Shown piece by piece: positions 54,438 to 62,883 of a stretch of DNA of 64,000 nucleotides. Position 1 is the first letter of the stretch. Every line of letters starts with the position of its first letter. The stretch spans positions 1 to 64,000 of the forward strand of contig NZ_CAAKON010000038.1 of NCBI RefSeq assembly GCF_901212655.1, written 5' to 3'. Source of the stretch: Olsenella uli (GTDB lineage Bacteria > Actinomycetota > Coriobacteriia > Coriobacteriales > Atopobiaceae). The notes beneath the pieces were generated by a model, which saw nothing but the letters and a program-made list of their open reading frames with translations, was not told the origin of the DNA and ran no database searches. Position numbers and translations under genes: made by a program.

Positions 54438-55216
54438 TGGGAACCGCCACCAGCGCCGGCCAGCCCGGCATCGCCGCGTCCGTCGCCCTCGAGTTCGCCA
54501 AGGCTCGCCGCAAGCACCTGTGGCTGGCGAGCCTGGGTTTGCTCGCGTTCCAGTTCGCCTGGCTCGTCGCGGGCGCCTCCAACACCGTGAGGCACAACCC
54601 GGACTTCGACGGCATCCTCTACATGCTGCCGCAGCTGAACGCCATCGTGCTGCCGCTGCTCTGCGCCATCGTCTCCTCCACCGTCACCGACGTGGAGAAC
54701 CACGCGAACATGTGGAAGCTGTTGCTCACCATGGAGGACGCCCGGCGCGTGGTCGTGGCCAAGTGGGCGGCGTGCCTCCTGATCCTCGCCGTGGTCGTGG
54801 GCGTCCAGATGGCGGGCGTGGCGGCGGTCGCGTACGGGATCGGGTTCCAACAGAACCTGCCGGGGCCGGCCCTGCTCGCCCGCTATGCCCTCTGCACCTT
54901 CGCTGTGTGCGCCATGCTCGTCACCATCGTGCAGGCGGTCTGCCTCGCCACGGCGAACCAGTTCGTCCCGATGATCGTGGGCGTGGGCCTCTGCTTTCTG
55001 GGGCTCTTCATCGCCTATCTGCCTCCGGTGTTCAGCTGGTTCGTGCCGAGCGCGTACTTCTTCGTGTGTCGCCTCGTCGACGGGGCCTACGACGCCTCGC
55101 AGCACATGAGGTTCTGGGCGGCGCCGTTCCCGGCCGCGGGGCTCGCCATCTGCGTCGCTGTGACCATCGCCGCGTTCATCGCCTCCAGGCGCGCCTTCGC
55201 CGCCCGCGAGCTGTAG
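54437..55216 (+). CDS. ABC transporter permease (ABC-2 / lantibiotic-type)
   Basis: 259-residue membrane protein with about six helices. The start is ALEFAKARRKHLWLASLGLLAFQFAWL, and the loop VTDVENHANMWKLLLTMEDARRVVVAKW matches the cytoplasmic motif of ABC-2 permeases in peptide-resistance systems. ATG overlaps the ATPase stop (TGATG). It pairs with the next permease. Confidence 0.85.
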   Translation: MGTATSAGQPGIAASVALEFAKARRKHLWLASLGLLAFQFAWLVAGASNTVRHNPDFDGILYMLPQLNAIVLPLLCAIVSSTVTDVENHANMWKLLLTMEDARRVVVAKWAACLLILAVVVGVQMAGVAAVAYGIGFQQNLPGPALLARYALCTFAVCAMLVTIVQAVCLATANQFVPMIVGVGLCFLGLFIAYLPPVFSWFVPSAYFFVCRLVDGAYDASQHMRFWAAPFPAAGLAICVAVTIAAFIASRRAFAAREL

Positions 55217-55228
55217 GGAGGTTTGACC

Positions 55229-55969
55229 ATGCTTGCATCCTGCATATCCGCCGAGTTCATCAAGATGCGCCGGGCGCCCGTCTGGGCAGTCTTCGCGGCG
55301 CTGCCGGCGGTCTCGGCGCTCATCGGGAGCGCCAACTACGTGGCCAACCTTGACCTCCTCACGCCCGGCTGGGAGAACCTCTGGACCCAGCACACCCTGT
55401 TCATCTGCTACTTCTTCCTCCCGGCGCTCATCGGCGCGGGCGCGAGCTACCTGTGGCGGCTCGAGCACATGGGCTCCAACTGGAACGAGCTCATGGTCGC
55501 CCCGGTGCCCGCGCGCGACGTGTTCGTCGCCAAGCTCGCGGTCCTCGCCCTCCTGGACCTCGTCGCGTTCGCGGCCATGACGGCGTTCTTCGTCGCGAGC
55601 GGCATCGTCCTGCGCGTGCCCGGCGCCTTCCCGGTGGCGTCGTTCGCCGAGCAGGTGGTGCTGGGCTGGATTGGGAGCCTCGCCATCTGCGGCATACAGC
55701 TCGTCGTTTCCATGCTCGTGCGCAACTTCGCCGTGCCGGTGGGCGTCGGGCTGGGTGGCGGGATCTTGGGGATCATGGCGGCGATGGGCGGCCTTGGCTA
55801 CGTCTTCCCGTACGCGCTCATGCAGTCCGGGATGAACAGCAACGCCCTCGTGGTGCTCGACGCGCCGCACATCGCCCAGATCGCCGTGTTGAGCGTCGTC
55901 TACGTGGCCTGCTCGGTCGCCTTCGCTTCGGCCTGGCTCCGCACGCGCGACGTCGTCGCGGCGAAGTAG
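55229..55969 (+). CDS. ABC transporter permease (ABC-2 / lantibiotic-type)
   Basis: 246-residue membrane protein with about six helices, starting SAEFIKMRRAPVWAVFAALPAVSAL. The loop WRLEHMGSNWNELMVAPVPARDVFVAKL is the paralogous equivalent of that in the preceding permease. ATG at 55229 follows GGAGG by 7 bp; an in-frame TTG two codons upstream is too close. Probably forms the channel with the other permease. Confidence 0.86.
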   Translation: MLASCISAEFIKMRRAPVWAVFAALPAVSALIGSANYVANLDLLTPGWENLWTQHTLFICYFFLPALIGAGASYLWRLEHMGSNWNELMVAPVPARDVFVAKLAVLALLDLVAFAAMTAFFVASGIVLRVPGAFPVASFAEQVVLGWIGSLAICGIQLVVSMLVRNFAVPVGVGLGGGILGIMAAMGGLGYVFPYALMQSGMNSNALVVLDAPHIAQIAVLSVVYVACSVAFASAWLRTRDVVAAK

Positions 55970-56011
55970 CGCCCGGCGTGCTCGTACAATGTGGTGTCGG
56001 GATGTGAGGTG

Positions 56012-57301
56012 ATGGGATTGGACGTGAGGCCATGCGGGCCGGGCCTTTCCGGCGCCGCCGCGCCGTTGGACGCGTGGGACGACGCGCCCCTTCTGCGGCT
56101 CGCCGCGCCCGTGCTCTGCGTGGCGTGGGAGGCGGCGATGTTCGCCCGCGTGGTGTTCGCGGGGGCGGACCCCTCGCTGTCGGCGCCCTCGTCCCAGGCC
56201 GCCCTGTTCGTCCTCATGGCCGTCGGCTGCGCGGCGCTGTTCCTGCGCTACCGCCTTCCGGTCGTCTCCGTGCTCTTCGAGTCGGTCGTTGGCCTGCTGG
56301 CCTCGGTGATGGGCGCGCTCGCGTACGTGTACTTCCTCCCGCTCGTCGCGCTCTACGCCTGCGTGGCCCGCGCGCCCCGGCGCGAGGCGGCCGCGGGCGG
56401 CGTCGCCGCCGTTGCGACCGTCGCGCTCTCCGCCGTGGTCGACGGGTTCGCGGGTGCCTCCGCATCGCCCTCCCCCTCGCTTGCGATGTCGCTCGCCGGC
56501 ATCGGGTACCCGCTCATGCTGGTGCTCGGGGCGGCGCTGCTCTCGCGCTTCCGCTTGCAGCGCCTCCGGGAGGCGGAGGCGGCCGCCCGCGCCGAGGCGG
56601 AGCGCGACCGCGCGCTCGCCAAGAGCCGCATCGCCGCCGAGCTGCACGACTCCGTGGGACACGACCTCACAGCCATCGTCGCGCTCTCGGAGGGGCTCGC
56701 CGGCGCGACCGGGGACGAGCAGCTCGACCGGGCCATCGCGAGCATCAACGAGCTGGCGCGCTCGGGGCTCGCCGACACGCGCCGCGCCGTGCGGGCGCTG
56801 GCGGGCGAGGCGAGGAGCACGGCGGTGCCATCCGCTCTGCCGGGTTCCGCGCCCACCGAGAAGCCGGCCGAGCCGCATCGCTGGGACGAGATCGCCGCTC
56901 TTCTTGGGTCCGTCCGCGCCGCCGGCGTCACGGCCGCCCTCACGGAGACGGGCGTGCGCCCGGACGACCCCTCCCAGGCCGGCCTCGCCTTCCGCGTCTG
57001 CCGCGAGGGCGTCACGAACGCGCTGCGCCACGCCGCGGGGCTCTCGCGGCTCACGGTCTCGGTGGACCACGGCGGGGATGGCTCTGCCGACGTCGCAATC
57101 CGCGACGATGGAACCCCTGGCGAGGGGGCCGGGGGTCCGGGCACCGGCATGGGCCTCTCCCGCCTGCGCAGAGAGGTCGGGGAATCGGGCGGAACCCTCT
57201 CCGCCGGTCCGGTCGGCGAGGGCGGCTGGTGCCTCAAGGCGCATCTGCCGTCATTGGTGGGGGCCGGCGAAGGGGAGGGGGAGCCCGATGGCGACGAATA
57301 G
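56012..57301 (+). CDS. NarL-type sensor histidine kinase, complete
   Basis: 429 residues. About five or six membrane helices (about 25-185), then the HisKA_3 helix with SRIAAELHDSVGHDLTAIVALSEGL (H212). The HATPase domain follows: VCREGVTNALRHA (N-box), then GMGLSRLRREV (G2). This is the only one of the three kinases in the island with a full catalytic domain. The start among several in-frame codons (GTG 55991, ATG 56012) is uncertain. The regulator gene begins 14 bp before its end. Confidence 0.88.
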   Translation: MGLDVRPCGPGLSGAAAPLDAWDDAPLLRLAAPVLCVAWEAAMFARVVFAGADPSLSAPSSQAALFVLMAVGCAALFLRYRLPVVSVLFESVVGLLASVMGALAYVYFLPLVALYACVARAPRREAAAGGVAAVATVALSAVVDGFAGASASPSPSLAMSLAGIGYPLMLVLGAALLSRFRLQRLREAEAAARAEAERDRALAKSRIAAELHDSVGHDLTAIVALSEGLAGATGDEQLDRAIASINELARSGLADTRRAVRALAGEARSTAVPSALPGSAPTEKPAEPHRWDEIAALLGSVRAAGVTAALTETGVRPDDPSQAGLAFRVCREGVTNALRHAAGLSRLTVSVDHGGDGSADVAIRDDGTPGEGAGGPGTGMGLSRLRREVGESGGTLSAGPVGEGGWCLKAHLPSLVGAGEGEGEPDGDE

Positions 57302-58010
57302 CGGCATCGCGGGAGCGGCCGCGTCCGCGCGCATCCCCGTCATGATCGTCGACGACCAGCCCGAGACCCGCCTGGGCCTCGCGCTCATGGTGCGGCGCGA
57401 CCCGGGCCTCGCCATCGTGCTCGAGGCGGAGGACGGCCGTCAGGCCATCGACCGCATCGAGCGGGCCGAGGAGCTCGGGCGCGACCTGCCTCGCGTCGTC
57501 CTCATGGACGTGCGCATGCCCGTCCTCGACTGCATCGACGCCACCGCCGCCATCACCCGCCGCTGGCCGAACGTCTATGTGCTCATGCTCACCACCTACG
57601 ACGAGGACGACTACGCCTTCGGCGGGCTCGAGGCGGGCGCCTCCGGCTTCCTCCTCAAGGACGTCCGCGCGGGCGAGCTCTGCCGCGCCGTCCGCTCGGT
57701 GGCCGACGGCGACGCCGTGCTCACGCCCCGCGTCACGCGCGAGGTCCTCGCCCGGAGCGTGCGCGCCTCCGGTCAGGATAAGCGCGCGGCCGAGCTGCGC
57801 AGCGCGTTCCGCCGGCTGACCGACCGCGAGCGCGAGGTCTGCGCCCTCGTCGCCGACGGCCTCTCCAACGCCGAGATCGCCGAGCGCCTCACCGTCCAGC
57901 CCGCGAGCGCCAAGCGCGCCGTCACGCGTATCCTCGCCAAACTGGGCCTGCGCGACCGCACCCAGATAGCCGTCAAGTGGTACCAGGCCGGGCTGTTAGG
58001 TGGCGCTTGA
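57288..58010 (+). CDS. NarL/LuxR-type response regulator (module 2)
   Basis: 240 residues. The receiver domain has VMIVDDQPETRLGL and the phospho-acceptor in VVLMDVRMPVLD, then FLLKD. The C-terminal LuxR HTH has LTDREREVCALVADGLSNAEIAERL and ends [19 protein letters not shown]. It overlaps the kinase gene by 14 bp. Strongly similar along its length to the regulator encoded at 58196-58888 on the other strand, so the two are paralogues. Confidence 0.93.
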   Translation: MATNSGIAGAAASARIPVMIVDDQPETRLGLALMVRRDPGLAIVLEAEDGRQAIDRIERAEELGRDLPRVVLMDVRMPVLDCIDATAAITRRWPNVYVLMLTTYDEDDYAFGGLEAGASGFLLKDVRAGELCRAVRSVADGDAVLTPRVTREVLARSVRASGQDKRAAELRSAFRRLTDREREVCALVADGLSNAEIAERLTVQPASAKRAVTRILAKLGLRDRTQIAVKWYQAGLLGGA

Positions 58011-58195
58011 AAGCGAAAGGCGGTGCAGGCGTGAAAGAACGCCCGCGGCAATCGCCGCGGGCGCCCCTCGTCATGGACGACTCTCTTTAGCGGGGTTCGA
58101 GCCGTCGCTCCTAGCTCGAGAACGTCACCTCCCCGCCGCCCTGGAGCTGGTCCTCGGGCACCTGATATGCGTTTTCACGAGTGAGTCACCGTCGC

Positions 58196-58888
58196 CTACC
58201 CCTCGCGCGACCCCCGCGACCCCATCCCGCTCCTCCACCACGCCACGGCGAGCTGAGTGCGGTCGCGCAGCCCGAGCTTGGCGAGCACGCGGCTCACGTT
58301 CCTCCGGGCGCTCGCGGGCTCCATCACCATGCGCGCGGCGACCTCCTCGTTCGAGAGCCCCTCGGCCACGAGGGACGCCGTCTCGAGCTCGCGGGGCGAT
58401 AGCGAGGAGAGCGCCTCCAGGAGGCGGACCCGCTCGGGGTCCTCGGCGGCACCTGGGACGGCGCGGGCGACGACCTCCCGCGTCACGCGGGGCGTGAGCA
58501 CGGCGCCGCCGGCGGCGAGCTCGCGGACGGCCCGGCACAGCTCGCGGGCGGTGGCGTCCTTGAGCAGGAACCCGGCCGCGCCGGCGGCGAGCCCGCCCAG
58601 CGCGTAGTCGTCCCTGTCGTAGGTCGTGAGCAAAAGCGTCCGCACGGAGGGGAAGCGCGAGGCGACCTCGCGGGCGAGCGTCACGCCGCCCGTCCCGGGC
58701 ATGCGCACGTCCGAGACGACGACGTCGGGCAGGGGCTCGCCGGCATCCTTCCGGCGCGCGAGCTCCGCGAGCGCCGCCCCTCCGTCGTCGGCGGTGGCGA
58801 CCACGGAGAGCCCCGGGTCGCGCCCCACCATCATGGAGAGGCCCATCCTCGCCGAGGCCTGGTCATCGACGACCATCACGCGTATCAT
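58196..58888 (-). CDS. NarL/LuxR-type response regulator (module 3)
   Basis: 230 residues. Receiver: [18 protein letters not shown], phospho-acceptor in [28 protein letters not shown]. Lux[29 protein letters not shown], ending [19 protein letters not shown]. It is a close paralogue of the module-2 regulator. It is the last gene of a five-gene leftward operon (ATPase, permease, small membrane protein, truncated kinase, regulator) and overlaps the kinase stop (ATGA). Confidence 0.92.
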   Translation of the reverse strand: MIRVMVVDDQASARMGLSMMVGRDPGLSVVATADDGGAALAELARRKDAGEPLPDVVVSDVRMPGTGGVTLAREVASRFPSVRTLLLTTYDRDDYALGGLAAGAAGFLLKDATARELCRAVRELAAGGAVLTPRVTREVVARAVPGAAEDPERVRLLEALSSLSPRELETASLVAEGLSNEEVAARMVMEPASARRNVSRVLAKLGLRDRTQLAVAWWRSGMGSRGSREG

Positions 58889-59748
58889 CCCGGGCTCCCT
58901 CCGCCGTCATCATCGGGGGTCTGCCCCCGCGGGTCCCAGCCCGCGTCGATCGGCCCGCCGCCCGTCTTTTCCTCCGCGTCGGCGACGAGGCCGGCGAGCT
59001 CGCGCACCGTCTCGCGGGTCTGCGCGAGCCCCTCGCGCGCCTCCGCGATGATGGCGGCGACCGCCGCGTCGACCCGCTCGTCTCCGGTGCCGCCGCCCAG
59101 CCCCTCGCAGAGCGTCACGATGGCGGTGAGCCGCTGGCCCACCGAGTCGTGGAGCGAGGCGGCCATGCGGGCCTGCCGTTCGGCTTGGTCGCGGCGCGCC
59201 TCGGCGGCCATGGCGCGCGCCCTGGCCTCCCGGGTGTCGTGCGCGCCGCGCAGGGCCCCGCCCAGGAGGAAGGCTGAGCCCGCGGTGAGCTCGCGTGCCG
59301 CGATCTCGGCCACCAGCGCTGCCGGCCCCGCTCCGCCCGCGGCCACGAGGGAGCTCGCCGCCATGGCCGCGAAGGCGAGCGCGAGCCCGGCGAGCGAGCG
59401 CGGGAAGGGCGCGTGGCGCCCGGCCGCGAACGTCGCCACGAGGAAGGGGACCACGGCGTAGCTGTCGAGGCCCGTCGCCGTTGCGGCGACGAGGGCGGCC
59501 GACTCGAGCGCGAGTGTCCCCAGGGGCAGGGCCGTCCGCCAGAGCAGGGCTGCGGACACGGCCGCCACGGCGAGCGCGAGGGCCGCCGGGCTCGCCGCCC
59601 GCTGCACGACGTCGCCTGGTATCGCCAGGGCGATTGACGTCATGATGACGGTCGCCTCCCCGTAGAGCAGGCACGCGAGGGGCGCCGCGAGCAGACGGGG
59701 CACGAGGGGCGGCGCGAGGCGCCGCCCGGCTTTGTCGACAATTCTCAT
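58885..59748 (-). CDS. NarL-type sensor histidine kinase lacking the ATP-binding domain (module 3)
   Basis: 287 residues. About five membrane helices (roughly 15-165), then a HisKA_3 helix with [26 protein letters not shown] (H200). Only 87 residues follow, ending in a Gly/Asp-rich tail, with no N, G1 or G2 boxes. The stop overlaps the regulator's ATG, so the short form is the organised reading, not a local frameshift. Such a protein needs another kinase, for example the complete one of module 2, or works as a phosphatase. Confidence 0.85.
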   Translation of the reverse strand: MRIVDKAGRRLAPPLVPRLLAAPLACLLYGEATVIMTSIALAIPGDVVQRAASPAALALAVAAVSAALLWRTALPLGTLALESAALVAATATGLDSYAVVPFLVATFAAGRHAPFPRSLAGLALAFAAMAASSLVAAGGAGPAALVAEIAARELTAGSAFLLGGALRGAHDTREARARAMAAEARRDQAERQARMAASLHDSVGQRLTAIVTLCEGLGGGTGDERVDAAVAAIIAEAREGLAQTRETVRELAGLVADAEEKTGGGPIDAGWDPRGQTPDDDGGGSPG

Positions 59749-59815
59749 TCCCGCACCCCCCTCGGTCTCTCCGTTCGCGCATCCAGTTCTTGTACCCGTC
59801 AGAGCAGGCCGCGAC

Positions 59816-60127
59816 CTACCACCTTCCGGTTAGGAGGTGGGAGAGGGGCGCGACCCCAGCCACCACGAGCAGCGCGCAGGCGATGACGACGAGCGTCCAC
59901 CAAGCGGGTGACAGCACGCAGCCAAGCCACGCCGCCGCCTGTACGCGACCCGTCCAGTCCCCTTCCTCCCGGGTCGCGAGCCACGCGATCGCCACGCCCG
60001 GCAGGCACAGGAAGAGGCCGAGCAGGAACGGCCCGAGTTTCGGGTCCCGTCCGTCGCCGCGCGCCGTCCCGGCCTTCGCGCCGGGTTGCGCCGGGTCCTC
60101 GGGTGGAAGCGCGCCACCGCCCCGCAC
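59816..60127 (-). CDS. Small membrane protein in ABC module 3
   Basis: About 103 residues if started at the GTG 60127. It has an N-terminal Pro/Gly-rich tail (PPEDPAQPGAKAG), then hydrophobic segments FLLGLFLCLPGVAIAWLA and TLVVIACALLVVAGVAPL. A strong AAGGAGG lies 22 bp upstream of that GTG, so the actual start may be a non-standard codon nearer to it. It sits between the FtsX-like permease and the kinase. Unrecognised; perhaps a peptide-sensing or accessory subunit. Confidence 0.5.
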   Translation of the reverse strand: MRGGGALPPEDPAQPGAKAGTARGDGRDPKLGPFLLGLFLCLPGVAIAWLATREEGDWTGRVQAAAWLGCVLSPAWWTLVVIACALLVVAGVAPLSHLLTGRW

Positions 60128-60204
60128 TTCGCTGATCGTTTCCGTCCGTCCTCCTTGTTCGTTTCTCGTTTCCCGATGAATCGTTCCGTCGGCGCCTCTG
60201 CACC

Positions 60205-61614
60205 CTACGAGCGCAGGCACGCCGCAGGCGAGGAGTGGACGGCCCCGCGGACCTGCGCCCAGCGCACCGCGAGAAGCACGACCCAGACCACGACACCCGC
60301 GGCCAGCGCCTCCGGCAGCGGCGCGTACGCGGCGGGCGCTCCCCAGAACATCCAGGTGAGGGCGAGCGCGGCGAAGGAGGAGCAGGCGATGAGCACGAGC
60401 GAGAGCAGCGCGGCGCCCAAGGCGACGAGCGCCGACTGCCATGCGACCGCCGCCGCCACGCCCCGGGGCGTGAGGCCAAGCGTGCGCAGCAGCGCTTGGT
60501 GCCTTCCCTCGTCCCTCGCCGAGAGGGCGAGCACGGCGACCGCGGTGGCGAGCGCGAACCCCGCGGCGAGGCCGATCAGCGCGTAGGTGTCCGTTATGTC
60601 GAACGAGCCCGAGAACCCCAGGCGCCGCATGACGGCCTCGAGGGTGCGGGCGGTCGTGAGCAGGATGCCCCCTGCCCCGCCCACCGCCGCGGCGAGCGGC
60701 ACCATGGCCGAGGCGTTGCGCGAGGCGAGCTCGGTCGCCGCCCGCGCCGCGAGCCGGCCGACGGGCGAGCGCACCGCGGCGGGTAGCACGCCGGCGACAC
60801 GCAGGGCGGCACGGACGCCGCGCGCCCCGAAGGCCACCATCGCCAGCAACGAGAGGAGCCCGGCGAGGGCCACGAGGTTCGCCATGGCCTGGGAGAGCTG
60901 CCCGCCCGCTGATTCTGCCGCCGGGAGGCCGGCGAGGGGCGTCGCGAGGGCGCAGGCGACGAGCGCCCACCCGAGGATGGGGTGGCCGCCCCGCCCCCGC
61001 CTTCCTGCGCGGCCTCCCCGCAGCGAGTCCACGGGCCTCACCCGTGCGGCGCGCACGGCGGCCGCGACGGAGCCGAGCATGCAGGTCGCGACGCTGAGTG
61101 CGAAGGAGAGGGCCCACGCGGCCGGGGAGGCGGAGAACGGCGGAGGCGTGAAGGAGCCGAGGCCGCCGCTGAAGCTCTCCGCCGCCATGCCGTCAAACGC
61201 GGGGACGAGCAGGGCGGAGAGCGGCATGGACGCGAGGCTCCCCGCGAGCGAGCCGACCGCCGAGGCGATGCCCACGAGCAGCAGGGCGGCGCGCCCCGCC
61301 TGCCCCGGCGTGGCGCCCATGAGCCGCCAGAGCGCGAACGTCGGGCGGCAGCGCTCCACCGTCGCGGCGCCCACCGCCGAGAGCGAGAAGAGGGCAAGCA
61401 GTGCCACCTCGGCGTACACGGTGACCGAGACCGCCTGGAACTCGAAGGCGGAGAGCCCCGCCGCGCCGGCGGCCGCGCCGAAGGCTTTCGACGACGTCCA
61501 GGCGAACTGGTTCGCGCACACGCCCACGAGGGCGGAGGTCGCGGCGATCACGAGCACGATCGGGACCCAGCTTGCGAGGTCCTCGCGGAATATCCTGAGC
61601 GCGTACCTACCCAC
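60205..61614 (-). CDS. FtsX-like ABC permease (MacB-type)
   Basis: 469-residue membrane protein, N-terminus YALRIFREDLASWVPIVLVIAATSALVGV. It has the two FtsX-type membrane blocks (about 55-200 and 345-460). The first shows ALWRLMGATPGQAGR, the second QALLRTLGLTPRGVAAAVAWQSA; both are the usual R-xLGxT/GATPxQ loops. This is a different permease family from module 2. It overlaps the ATPase gene by 8 bp. A half-transporter in the peptide-resistance (BceAB-like) or lipoprotein-release class; exact role uncertain. Confidence 0.85.
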   Translation of the reverse strand: MGRYALRIFREDLASWVPIVLVIAATSALVGVCANQFAWTSSKAFGAAAGAAGLSAFEFQAVSVTVYAEVALLALFSLSAVGAATVERCRPTFALWRLMGATPGQAGRAALLLVGIASAVGSLAGSLASMPLSALLVPAFDGMAAESFSGGLGSFTPPPFSASPAAWALSFALSVATCMLGSVAAAVRAARVRPVDSLRGGRAGRRGRGGHPILGWALVACALATPLAGLPAAESAGGQLSQAMANLVALAGLLSLLAMVAFGARGVRAALRVAGVLPAAVRSPVGRLAARAATELASRNASAMVPLAAAVGGAGGILLTTARTLEAVMRRLGFSGSFDITDTYALIGLAAGFALATAVAVLALSARDEGRHQALLRTLGLTPRGVAAAVAWQSALVALGAALLSLVLIACSSFAALALTWMFWGAPAAYAPLPEALAAGVVVWVVLLAVRWAQVRGAVHSSPAACLRS

Positions 61615-62338
61615 GGCCGATCGCCCCTTCCCGCGTGCCGGCGAGCACCTGCTCGGGCGTGCAGTGGCCGGCCACGCGCGTCACCAGCCCGTCGCGGACG
61701 AACGCCACGCGGTCGGCCGTCGCCGCGGCGTCCACGTCGTGCGTGACCATGACCACGGTCGTGCCGGCGTCTGCCATCTCACGCAGGACGCCCAGGACGA
61801 GCGCGGTGTTCCTCGTGTCCAGGGCCCCCGTCGGCTCGTCGGCGAAGAGCACCGCCGGGCGGGAGAGCAGGGCGCGCACCAGGGCGGCGCGCTGCTGCTC
61901 GCCGCCGGACAGCCCTCCCGCGGGCGCCTTCGCGCGGTCGGCGAGGCCGAACCGTCCGAGCAGGTCGCGGAGCCTCTCGCGGTCGACACTTCCCCGAGCG
62001 AGTGCGATCGGCAGGGTCGCGTTCTCCTCCACCGTGAGGTAGGGGACGAGGTTGTAGCTCTGGAACACGAACGCCGCCGCCTGCCGCAGGAAGCGGGTGC
62101 GGGCGCCCTCGCCCATGGCGTACAGGTCGCGGCCCGCGACCAGCACGCGGCCCTCGTCCGGAGCGTCCAGCCCGCTCATGCAGTACAGGAGGCTCGTCTT
62201 GCCCGCCCCCGACGGCCCCACGATCGCCGTGAGCCCGCCCGCGGCCGCGAGCGAGCAGCCCCTGAGGACCGGGACGCGCTCCTCTCCCGTGTCGGCCCAG
62301 CGCTTGACGCCCTCGGCCCTCACCTCCGCCGCAGCCAT
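61607..62338 (-). CDS. ABC transporter ATPase (LolD/BceA/MacB-type)
   Basis: 243 residues. Walker A GPSGAGKTSL, Q-loop FVFQSYNLVPYLTVEENA, signature LSGGEQQRAALVRALLSRPAVLFADEPTGALD, H-loop VTHD. These are textbook features of the MacB/LolD/BceA branch. ATG at 62338 is preceded by AAGGGGG. First gene of the leftward operon that runs through the permease, small membrane protein, kinase and regulator. Confidence 0.9.
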   Translation of the reverse strand: MAAAEVRAEGVKRWADTGEERVPVLRGCSLAAAGGLTAIVGPSGAGKTSLLYCMSGLDAPDEGRVLVAGRDLYAMGEGARTRFLRQAAAFVFQSYNLVPYLTVEENATLPIALARGSVDRERLRDLLGRFGLADRAKAPAGGLSGGEQQRAALVRALLSRPAVLFADEPTGALDTRNTALVLGVLREMADAGTTVVMVTHDVDAAATADRVAFVRDGLVTRVAGHCTPEQVLAGTREGAIGRG

Positions 62339-62565
62339 GCGCGGCACCCCCTTCCGGGCGGGCGCCCCGCGCCCGCCGACTCGTCCGTTCGACGCCACCC
62401 ATGGAACCACCGCCCGCGCGCCCCGGGGTCCCGCGCGGGCGCGTTGCCATCTCCAGATGGCAGTCCCGCCCCCGGCCACGGCGGCACCGTATAAACGAGG
62501 GATGATGGCTACGCGGCAGCCCTGCTGCCGCGCCTGCGGCCGCGCCTTCAGAAACGAGGAAAGAC

Positions 62566-62769
62566 ATGGAACCACTGATTGCGCTCGCGCTCGGCGTCGC
62601 GGCGGTCACCCTGCCGACCGGCCTCTCCGTCTCCCGCTCGGCGGCCCGCCGAGTCGCGCCGTGGGCCGTGCCTGCAGGCGTCCTGCTCGCCATGGCGAGC
62701 CTCGTCTCCGTGGTAGGTGCCGGTGCCTTGCGCGGCAGGCTGCCTCACGGTACCGTTGACATTGTGTGA
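62566..62769 (+). CDS. Small membrane protein
   Basis: 67 residues, GAGGAAAGAC before the ATG. Two hydrophobic stretches (LIALALGVAAVTLPTGL and WAVPAGVLLAMASLVSVVGAGAL) separated by SVSRSAARRV. It is divergent from the module-3 operon (228 bp apart). Unrecognised; the size and position resemble small membrane peptides seen next to peptide-resistance transporters. Confidence 0.6.
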   Translation: MEPLIALALGVAAVTLPTGLSVSRSAARRVAPWAVPAGVLLAMASLVSVVGAGALRGRLPHGTVDIV

Positions 62770-62805
62770 AAGGCCCCTGGGTCTTCAGCGGTCGCGGGCG
62801 CCTGC

Positions 62806-62840
62806 GCCCACGGCCGCATTTTCATAACGCGGCCGTGGGC
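62806..62840 (+). other. Strong hairpin upstream of the Abi gene
   Basis: GCCCACGGCCGC (62806-62817) and GCGGCCGTGGGC (62829-62840) are exact complements with loop ATTTTCATAAC. It lies 44 bp before the Abi gene. There is no U-tract, so it is not a plain terminator; it could be a leader RNA element or an operator. Confidence 0.6.
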
Positions 62841-62883
62841 CCATTGCCGGCGGCGCGGGATCTCGACGAGGGGAGACGGATTG

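Noticed and set aside
53439..58010. Transposase or integrase explaining acquisition of the island
   Set aside because: No transposase, integrase, or terminal inverted repeats flanking the island were recognised; acquisition can only be suspected.
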